NCBI GenBank assembly: GCA_964402955.1
Contig: CAYOEZ010000228.1
Coordinates: 1-7,462 of the forward strand
Origin: CAYOEZ01 sp964402955
Lineage (GTDB): Bacteria; Chloroflexota; DTOL01; DAOUCN01
DNA: 7,462 bases
Reading direction: 5' to 3'
Shown here: positions 1 through 5,543 of the stretch, one piece after another
Position numbering within the stretch: the first letter of the stretch is position 1
How the letters are laid out: every line of letters begins with the position of its first letter
Made by a program: the position numbers and the translations under genes
Notes under the pieces: model-generated
The model's database searches: none
Told to the model about the DNA's origin: nothing
Seen by the model: only the letters and a program-made list of their open reading frames with translations

Positions 1-74
1 GCCTAGCGGTTCCGGTCATCACGGCCCGCAGAGGTCTTTCACCCCTTGGTTACATGACATGCCTGGCATACCGA

Positions 75-113
75 AACGGCGTCCAGGTCTGTCTAGCAGA
101 CCTGGACGCCGTT
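75..113. terminator. Perfect 17-bp hairpin downstream of the transporter gene, possible operon terminator
   Basis: AACGGCGTCCAGGTCTG (75-91) pairs perfectly with 97-113 around a 5-base loop (TCTAG). It lies about 136 bases past the transporter stop in the direction of transcription, where an operon would end. On the minus strand only three T residues (GTTTCGG) trail it, so intrinsic termination would be weak by that criterion. It shares the 8-mer CTGGACGC with the right arm of the hairpin at 1512-1572, so it may belong to a related repeat family. Bases 1-74 hold no supported feature. Confidence 0.55.
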
Positions 114-130
114 ATTTGCGTGCCGCCATC

Positions 131-259
131 CGCCAGGCTGAAGCCTTGCGCTACAACGACAAAGCCCTACGGGCTATGGCGGGGCGCAGTTGAGATATCG
201 GGTGGCAACGCTTCAGCCCGGAGGGCTTTGCATCTGTAGCGCAAGGCTTCAGCCTGGCG
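131..259. repeat. Nested inverted-repeat element (MITE- or REP-like) overlapping the transporter's 3' end
   Basis: The outer arms, 131-155 (CGCCAGGCTGAAGCCTTGCG plus CTACA) and 235-259, are a perfect 25-base inverted repeat. Inner arms 161-175 (AAAGCCCTACGGGCT) and 215-229 are inverted copies with one mismatch. The 39-base centre is unpaired at this level. Shadow translation gives an RLKPCAT-like peptide on both strands, which I associate with dispersed repeats in environmental genomes. The right arm supplies the transporter's TGA (249-251) and its last codons. There is no transposase here, and no clear target-site duplication can be assigned. Confidence 0.75.
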
Positions 260-1433
260 TAACGACGCGACCAAGACGGCGCACCATGAGGATGCACACC
301 ATGCCAATAGCGGGCAGCGCCGTATTGAGTAGCAGCGCACTCTGCAAACCAATCCGGTCGGCCAGAAAGCCGGTCAGCACGACACCGACCGTGCCAATGA
401 CCCAGCTCATGCCCATCGTCAGGGCCGACGCCAGGCTGGTGCGCGTCGGCATCAACTCCTGTCCGAGCGCCACCGTCGCCGGGTGACTCATCGATGAGAA
501 GAAGCCTAGCCCCGCAGACGCCACCAGCAACCAGCCGGACCCCAGCAGCAAGGTGCCGGCGTAGAATGGCATGCACATCACCTGGGACATCACGATCACG
601 CGCCAGCGCGGGAAGCGGTCGGCCAGCGCTCCACCCAGAAAGATACCGCCGGCGGCGGCAGCAGAGTAGAAGAAGAGCGCCTCGCTTGCCCGCACCAGCG
701 AATCCCCGCGCCCGGTCAGCAGCGTCGTCAAGTAGGATTGCATACCCGTTTCAAGCCACGCCTGCATGATCGCGACAACCATCAGGAACACAATTGTGAC
801 GGGAATTGGATCAACCGGCCCGGCGTTGGCATGTCGCTTCTGCGCCTGCGTCCGATCAGCGCGGATGTATAGGAACATCAGCAGAGCAACGATCAGCCCG
901 ATCGGCAGAAAGACCGGCGAGGCCGACAGGCCGAAACGCCCGTAGATCTGGGCGCCCAACAGCGGCCCTACCGACATGCCCAGCGTTCCCCCGATCATGA
1001 ACATGGCCACGGCCGTCGCCCGGCGATAGGGCATCGACCGGCTCATGTGCGCCGTTCCCGCCGGATGAAACGCCGCTGAGCCAAGCGGAGCCAGGAACAG
1101 CAAGACGACCAGAACCCACAGCGATGGCGCAAGCCCGATCAGGCTCATGCCGATGGCCATACAGAGAAGACCGCCAATGGCAATCCAGCGCGAGCCGATC
1201 TTGTCGGCCAACGCAGCAAAAGCGATCTGCGGCAGGGTCATCCCGCCGCGGAACACCATCGTCAGCAGACCGATGGCGCTGTATGCCAGCCCAAACCGGC
1301 TGACGAAGAACGGCCACATAACAGATACCATACCGTTGTACACTTCGATCGCCATGTGTGCCAACGGATAGAGGAACAGCGCCGGCTCAATCCGGTCACT
1401 TGTCGCAATCGTGTCGTCGTTGCTCAGGGTCAT
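249..1433 (-). CDS. MFS transporter, Fsr/NarK-like, 12 transmembrane helices
   Basis: The 394-residue product has twelve hydrophobic segments, at roughly 18-38, 51-73, 83-101, 105-125, 140-163, 170-190, 211-229, 250-272, 279-298, 301-320, 335-357 and 363-385. The middle loop at about 191-208 is charged, as in the two six-helix bundles of major facilitator proteins. ADKIGSR (76-82) is the usual loop 2-3 motif, repeated as ADRFPRWR (271-278) and ADRIGL (358-363). LGSAAFHPAG (117-126) and SSMSHPATVALGQELMP (313-329) resemble the fosmidomycin-resistance (Fsr) branch. The ligand is unknown; import of the cluster's substrate or export of an end product both fit. The start has AAAGGA (1446-1451) 12 bases upstream, a longer gap than in its neighbours. 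The last three residues and stop lie within an inverted-repeat arm (235-259), so the native C-terminus may have been changed by that repeat. Confidence 0.9.
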   Translation of the reverse strand: MTLSNDDTIATSDRIEPALFLYPLAHMAIEVYNGMVSVMWPFFVSRFGLAYSAIGLLTMVFRGGMTLPQIAFAALADKIGSRWIAIGGLLCMAIGMSLIGLAPSLWVLVVLLFLAPLGSAAFHPAGTAHMSRSMPYRRATAVAMFMIGGTLGMSVGPLLGAQIYGRFGLSASPVFLPIGLIVALLMFLYIRADRTQAQKRHANAGPVDPIPVTIVFLMVVAIMQAWLETGMQSYLTTLLTGRGDSLVRASEALFFYSAAAAGGIFLGGALADRFPRWRVIVMSQVMCMPFYAGTLLLGSGWLLVASAGLGFFSSMSHPATVALGQELMPTRTSLASALTMGMSWVIGTVGVVLTGFLADRIGLQSALLLNTALPAIGMVCILMVRRLGRVVTPG

Positions 1434-1511
1434 GTGCCTGGGTCATCCTTTCCCGTCCCGTTGGCTAGACAATTCAAGATAGTCGCCATGCGCCGTGGCC
1501 CACACCCACGG

Positions 1512-1572
1512 ATGAAAAGTACTCCAGATACCCGATGTCTCCGCAGACATCGGGTATCTGGACGCTTTTCAT
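1512..1572. terminator. Strong hairpin, likely bidirectional terminator or repeat element, between the isomerase and transporter genes
   Basis: A perfect 18-bp stem pairs 1523-1540 with 1545-1562 around a CCGC loop. After a 3x2 internal loop the helix resumes for 8 bp (ATGAAAAG at 1512-1519 with CTTTTCAT at 1565-1572), giving 26 pairs in all. Four T residues follow the stem on each strand, so it could act as an intrinsic terminator in both directions, though the T tracts are short. It starts 123 bases after the isomerase stop and would uncouple or attenuate transporter expression. Such perfection with A/T-rich ends also fits a dispersed inverted-repeat element. The rest of the 261-base gap shows no convincing promoter; TATCTT near 1480 is only a weak -10 candidate. 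Confidence 0.65.
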
Positions 1573-1694
1573 GCTTCGTTGTGCCTGAACCGGCATGACC
1601 AACTCTGTGGTTTGCAAGGGCGTCGTTATCTTGAAATGTCCGCTCGTTGGCCGGGTACCTTGACGTCTGCCGGGTGCAAGTCGTTCTGTTCAGA

Positions 1695-2597
1695 TCAACG
1701 GGCGTCGTCCGTTTCAGTCTGTCGTATTACCTGGCGCAGCTCATGCGCCAGGAGCGCCGCTTTCTGGCGCGGATCATAGGCCTCGCCGGCCACTGCCAGC
1801 GTCTCTATCGGCAGATAGCCGCGGTAGCCCGCTTGCCTGATAACACGCACCGCTCTCAGCAGGTCGATCTTCACGCCGCTATCTTTACCGCGCAGCGTCT
1901 CCTTGACCTGCCAGTTGACGGCATATGGAGCAAGCCGTGCCATATCGGCGTAGGGATCAGCGGTGAGCAAGAAACCTGTGTCGACGATGGCGCCAAACCA
2001 CTCCGAATCGACAAGGTCGATCATCTTGAGCACCTCGCCGGCCGAGCGCAACATGTCGCCGTGATTCTGTAAGCCAACGATGACCCCATAGCGCTTGCCA
2101 TGCTCGACACACTGGCGCAAATCACTGGCCATCCATTCAGATACCTGGTCCCAGGTGTAACCCTCCGGCTGCGCGCCCGCAAACACCCGCAGCACAGTCG
2201 CTCCCATGCGGGCGGCGCACTCGATCCATTCCTGGACGTGGCGCACATCGGCTGCCCGCCGCTGGCTATCGGGCGAGGCAAAGTTGTTGCGCACCCCTGT
2301 TCCGCTTATGTCAAGCCCCAGTTCAAACGCCCGCCGCTTGAAGCGATTCAGATACTCGTCGGCCGGCGGCTTCGGGTAGCCCGGAAAGAAATAGCCTGTC
2401 GGATCGAGGGCGTCAAAGTCATGCGCCGCGCAGAAATCGAGCAGATCAAACAGGCTCATACCCTTGCCCGCATCCTGCACGTGAGCGTTGAGCTCCCCGC
2501 TAAAGGAATAGGCATTGAGGCTGAGCTTGAGCTTGCTGCCGCCCGCTCTCACGATCGGAGCGCGCCGTGCGGGAGCGCTGCTAGACATCTCGTTCAT
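1695..2597 (-). CDS. Sugar phosphate isomerase/epimerase family TIM-barrel protein
   Basis: The 300-residue product belongs to the xylose isomerase-like TIM-barrel (AP endonuclease 2) superfamily. After a 20-residue Ser/Ala/Arg-rich tail, the barrel begins KLKLSLNAYSFSGEL (22-36). Later strands carry LRVFAGA (136-142), VIVGLQNHGD (172-181), FGAIVDTGF (201-209), YAVNWQVKET (225-234) and GYLPIETL (260-267). D206, H179 and E265 are candidate metal-site residues. The glutamate common in the ENHGG version of strand 5 is glutamine (Q177), and the histidine often found before VK is Q230; I recall both as usual in one subfamily with LQNH and QVKE/QIKE motifs. Members include hydroxypyruvate isomerases, tagatose and inosose epimerases and many uncharacterised enzymes, so the substrate cannot be set. 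It starts 90 bases after the kinase stop. No signal peptide is visible. A role on a 2-keto sugar or hydroxypyruvate would suit the kinase. Confidence 0.85.
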   Translation of the reverse strand: MNEMSSSAPARRAPIVRAGGSKLKLSLNAYSFSGELNAHVQDAGKGMSLFDLLDFCAAHDFDALDPTGYFFPGYPKPPADEYLNRFKRRAFELGLDISGTGVRNNFASPDSQRRAADVRHVQEWIECAARMGATVLRVFAGAQPEGYTWDQVSEWMASDLRQCVEHGKRYGVIVGLQNHGDMLRSAGEVLKMIDLVDSEWFGAIVDTGFLLTADPYADMARLAPYAVNWQVKETLRGKDSGVKIDLLRAVRVIRQAGYRGYLPIETLAVAGEAYDPRQKAALLAHELRQVIRQTETDDAR

Positions 2598-2603
2598 GAT
2601 TCG

Positions 2604-2610
2604 CCTCCTG
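2604..2610 (-). promoter_or_regulatory. Ribosome binding site of the isomerase/epimerase-like gene
   Basis: CAGGAGG lies 6 bases upstream of the ATG at 2595-2597. It rejects both the longest frame (ATG at 2640-2642) and the internal ATG three codons later. Confidence 0.8.
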
Positions 2611-2687
2611 ATGGCGTCCCGTCCACCCCGCACCGAGGCCATTCTCTAGCGCCCCAGCCGTCCTGTTGGTCTCATCGTAGCCTCGGT

Positions 2688-4088
2688 CTAGCAGTGCATT
2701 GCTCCGACATAGATGACGCGCAGGTCGCGCACGTTTTGTCCCCAGATGCCGGTCACCACCGTGTCTTCAAGCGCTTCGAGCACACCGCCTGCGTTGTGGT
2801 TTTCCATCTCAGCGGCATAGTCAAACCCGCTTGCTGCCACCCGCTCCAGTGTGTAGCCGTCTACGATGCCTCCGGCGGCGTCAGTCGGGCCGTCGCTCCC
2901 CTCCGAGTCCACCGACGCGATGACGATGTTCTGGCTGCCGGCAATGTGTGGCGCCGCCGCCAGCACGAACTCCTGATTGCGCCCGCCACGGCCTGTGGCG
3001 TCTCCCGTCGCAACCACAAGCTCGCCGCCGCACAGCAGCACACACGGCGGGCGGAAGGGCTTGCCCAGGATCTCACACTCATGCGCGATATGAGCCAGCG
3101 TCTCGCCGACCGGACGGGTCTCGATGTCGTTCAGACTCAGGGCGAGCACAGTGGCGCTGATGCCCAGCTCTTCTGCCCGTTTGGCGGCAGCCTCGAGCAT
3201 CTGCTCAGGCCCCATCACCCGGTAACAATAGTGTGGCTTGCCCGCTACTTCCTCGGGGCGCAACGGGCCAAACTGCGGATCGCCCCTGAGCAGAAAATCA
3301 CGCACCGATTGAGGCACTTTGTCCCAACAATGATAGGCATTCAGCACACCGATCGCCGCCTCATGCCCTGTTGCGCCCATGGGCGGTTCGTAGAGATGAG
3401 GACGAATCCGGCGCGGAATCTCACGCGACGAGATTTGGATGAAGGTAGCGTCGCCGACGTAGCGCGCATGTTTGGTGTTGACAAGAGCCAGATGGTTGCG
3501 CACGGCGTTGGCCGCGGGCATATTGGCGCCGCTGCCGAAGTAGAGCACCTCGTAGACACGCCGCAGATCAGCGAGACTGACGCCCGGCACAGGCACGGCG
3601 GTTGTCGCCGTGCCTCCACCTGAATCAAGGCAAAAAACGATGTCGCCCTTCTTGCAGCGCGCCTCGATCTCCAGTATGCGGCGGCCACCCGCCACGCTGT
3701 CCTCATCGGGCAGAGGATGACCGGCCAGCGTGACATGAATCCGCTTCAAGCGCACGGTGTCGCCCTTCTTGGCATTGATCTGGCCATCCGTGATCAGGTC
3801 GCCCAGCGACGCTTCGAGCGCCTCGGCCAGGCGCTGCACGGCCTTGCCGCCGCCCACGACGTAGATGTGCCCAAGCGTGGCCAGGTCAAAGACCAGCGGC
3901 TCGGCCGGCGCCGATTCCCGGAATTCGGGCAGGCCGACGAAGAGCTTGTCGCCTTCGACCCGCACCATCTTGCGCAGGTTGTCGTATGGATCAGGCGCGT
4001 CCAGTCCGGCTTGAAGGATCTCGAGCACCGCCGCGCGGCCCGCGCTATTGCCGTGTGACAGGAGATCCTGTTTGTTCTTGATGATCAC
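2688..4088 (-). CDS. Glycerate 2-kinase-like protein (DUF4147 + MOFRL domains)
   Basis: The 466-residue product, from a GTG start, has the two-domain layout of the GckA/TtuD glycerate kinases, which use ATP to turn D-glycerate into 2-phosphoglycerate. The N-terminal DUF4147 domain shows VVGGGKAV (77-84) with the expected lysine at 82, AGHPLPDEDS (122-131), and FGSGANMPAANAVRNHL (184-200), matching the family's SGA...N-x-VRKHL. The C-terminal MOFRL domain shows GGELVV (354-359), GRGGRNQE (366-373), DSEGSDGPTDAAGGIVD (394-410) and GQNVRDLRV (450-458). Two places differ from typical members: the phosphate loop reads LDSGGGTATTAVP (154-166) instead of roughly LxSGGGSALxxxP, and HNAGG (431-435) stands where a NDSY-like motif is usual. 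The gene lies between the enolase-like and isomerase-like genes. Family membership is clear; glycerate as the substrate is inferred from the family. The protein is cytosolic. Confidence 0.88.
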   Translation of the reverse strand: MIIKNKQDLLSHGNSAGRAAVLEILQAGLDAPDPYDNLRKMVRVEGDKLFVGLPEFRESAPAEPLVFDLATLGHIYVVGGGKAVQRLAEALEASLGDLITDGQINAKKGDTVRLKRIHVTLAGHPLPDEDSVAGGRRILEIEARCKKGDIVFCLDSGGGTATTAVPVPGVSLADLRRVYEVLYFGSGANMPAANAVRNHLALVNTKHARYVGDATFIQISSREIPRRIRPHLYEPPMGATGHEAAIGVLNAYHCWDKVPQSVRDFLLRGDPQFGPLRPEEVAGKPHYCYRVMGPEQMLEAAAKRAEELGISATVLALSLNDIETRPVGETLAHIAHECEILGKPFRPPCVLLCGGELVVATGDATGRGGRNQEFVLAAAPHIAGSQNIVIASVDSEGSDGPTDAAGGIVDGYTLERVAASGFDYAAEMENHNAGGVLEALEDTVVTGIWGQNVRDLRVIYVGAMHC

Positions 4089-4095
4089 GTCTGCA

Positions 4096-4099
4096 CTCC
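4096..4099 (-). promoter_or_regulatory. Ribosome binding site deciding the GTG start of the kinase gene
   Basis: GGAG lies 7 bases upstream of the GTG at 4086-4088. The nearby ATG at 4099-4101 overlaps this site and is out of frame, so GTG is the best start. Confidence 0.65.
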
Positions 4100-4125
4100 A
4101 TTGTTGCGTCGTTTGTTCCGTATGG

Positions 4126-5394
4126 CTAGTGGGCTTTCCCCATCAGCCCTTGCTTGCCCCAGAACTGGGCGCGCCGGCCAAGCTCTCGCTCTATCTGCAA
4201 GTAGCGGTTGGCCTGCGGGCCGGTTGCCCCGCCGCGCACGGTGGTGCACATCAACCCGACGGTGTAGTCGGCGATGTCGACCCCTTCGCCGCGGCTGCTG
4301 CACGGCATGACGCCATAGCCGTAGCGATAGGCCAACCTGACCATCTCGAACGCTTCGCTGATCGTCCCAATCTGGTTCACCTTGAGCAAGACGGTGTTGC
4401 CGGCGCCCTGCTCGATGCCCTGGCGCACGCGCTGCGGATTCGTCGTGAAGAGATCATCGCCTACAATCTGGATACCCAATGTGCGGGTCAGGATGGTATG
4501 TCCCTCATAGTCGTCCTCATCGAGCGGATCCTCGAGGATGACGAAGTGGTAGTCCTTGACCATCCACTGGAAGGTCTTGATCAGGTCGTCACGCGTCTTA
4601 TCGTCAGCCGAGAACAGCCCGACGTACTTGCCCGACACCTTGTCGAAGTAGGTGCCTGCTGCAACATCGACCTGTAGCCCCACCTTGCCCTCGTAGCCGA
4701 GCTTAATAATCGTTTCGACCATCAGATCCCAAATCTCACGGTCATGCTTGACCACGCCGGCCGGCACGACCGAGCCCTGCAGGACGCCGAACTTCTTGCG
4801 CAGCACCTCCGCCCACTCCGCGCCGACGTCCCATCCGGCATACGACGCCTCGGCGAACGTGTTGAAGCCATAGCAGGTAAACTCCATGCTGGGCTTGTCG
4901 CCGCCGTGCTTGACGTTGCCGTAGCGCCCAATCGTATTGAGGCTGCCCGCTCCCGGCACAGGAAGGACGACAGCGTTGGCGCCCCCGATATGCTGATAGA
5001 GGGGAATGCCCAGGCTCGCCGCGCCGGCCTTCAGCACAGCCGCCGACACGGCCGCTGTGGCGTTGCCGCCGAGGCGCTGCTTGGCGTCGGGCCCGCCGAT
5101 GTTCAGCATGGCGTCGTCGGCCTGCACCTGTACCGCTGCGTCCATGCCCTTGAGGACCGGAGCAATGAGATTGTTCACGTTGTCCACAGCGCGCTGCACG
5201 CCCTTGCCGCGCCAGAGTGGGCCGCCGTCATAGGCAAACTCGACCTCGTGCTGCCCCACCGACAGGCCAGCCGTGCAGATAGCGACGCCCTGGCAGCCGT
5301 TCTCCGTTGTCACAGTCGCCTCCACACCGGGATGCCCCCGGTCTGTGAAGACCTGTCGCGCTGAAACCGCTACGATCGTTCTTCCCTTGATCAT
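4126..5394 (-). CDS. Divergent enolase-like protein (enolase superfamily, unusual active site)
   Basis: The 422-residue product is about the length of bacterial enolase and aligns with it end to end. ARQVFTDRGHPGVEATV (12-28) matches the ARxIxDSRGNPTVEV start, S45 sits where the mobile-loop serine of SGAST lies, RLGGNATAAVS (107-117) matches the LGANA motif, and LPVPG (144-148) matches the LPVPM strand. H163 and E171 fit the substrate histidine and the glutamate of the QEF motif. D243, E288 (LEDPLDE) and D313 (VGDD) fit the metal ligands. K338 in LLKVNQIG fits the catalytic lysine. Canonical features are also lost: the GDEGG segment is replaced by QGSVVPAG (206-213), SHRSGE by SSRGEG (366-371), and the IKTG lysine by arginine at 387. 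It may therefore dehydrate a different 2-phospho-hydroxy acid, or be a weak or inactive enolase. The kinase gene follows after 37 bases. Housekeeping enolase is unlikely. Confidence 0.85.
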   Translation of the reverse strand: MIKGRTIVAVSARQVFTDRGHPGVEATVTTENGCQGVAICTAGLSVGQHEVEFAYDGGPLWRGKGVQRAVDNVNNLIAPVLKGMDAAVQVQADDAMLNIGGPDAKQRLGGNATAAVSAAVLKAGAASLGIPLYQHIGGANAVVLPVPGAGSLNTIGRYGNVKHGGDKPSMEFTCYGFNTFAEASYAGWDVGAEWAEVLRKKFGVLQGSVVPAGVVKHDREIWDLMVETIIKLGYEGKVGLQVDVAAGTYFDKVSGKYVGLFSADDKTRDDLIKTFQWMVKDYHFVILEDPLDEDDYEGHTILTRTLGIQIVGDDLFTTNPQRVRQGIEQGAGNTVLLKVNQIGTISEAFEMVRLAYRYGYGVMPCSSRGEGVDIADYTVGLMCTTVRGGATGPQANRYLQIERELGRRAQFWGKQGLMGKAH

Positions 5395-5400
5395 CACATC

Positions 5401-5407
5401 ACTCCTC
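5401..5407 (-). promoter_or_regulatory. Ribosome binding site of the enolase-like gene
   Basis: GAGGAGT lies 6 bases upstream of the ATG at 5392-5394 and fixes the start 16 codons inside the longest open frame. A GTG directly before this ATG would leave only 3 bases of spacing and is less likely. Confidence 0.75.
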
Positions 5408-5543
5408 GCTGAGAATCTACAAAACGCTCGGCACACATCCACGTTGCGACGATCGTGCGGGCCACAGCGAACTCAGCTCCCACTTGGCATGGCGCCGGGC
5501 AGGGACAGGGCCTCCACCACGCACGCTGCTCTACACCACGTCT

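Noticed and set aside
1..239. Possible gene on the left edge: an open plus-strand frame, or a minus-strand ATG at 17-19
   Set aside because: The plus frame reads through the hairpin and inverted-repeat arms and gives repeat-type peptide; the minus ATG leaves only six codons, with no convincing ribosome binding site.
131..259. CRISPR-like or phage attachment structure
   Set aside because: The arms are inverted rather than direct, there are only two copies and no spacers, and no integrase or cas gene is nearby.
2100..3623. 507-codon plus-strand open frame
   Set aside because: It is antisense to two clearly recognised genes, shows no family motifs and is explained by the high GC content keeping the opposite strand open.
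4048..5364. Two plus-strand open frames of about 200 codons (4048-4677 and 4744-5364)
   Set aside because: Both are antisense to the enolase-like gene, without recognisable domains or ribosome binding sites.
4126..5394. Housekeeping enolase (eno)
   Set aside because: The loss of GDEGG and of the IKTG lysine, and the catabolic neighbourhood, make a standard glycolytic enolase unlikely.
5395..5543. Internal promoter or riboswitch in the 149-base gap before the enolase-like gene
   Set aside because: Only a weak TAGATT -10-like box without a matching -35 is seen, and no conserved riboswitch motif or terminator stem was recognised.
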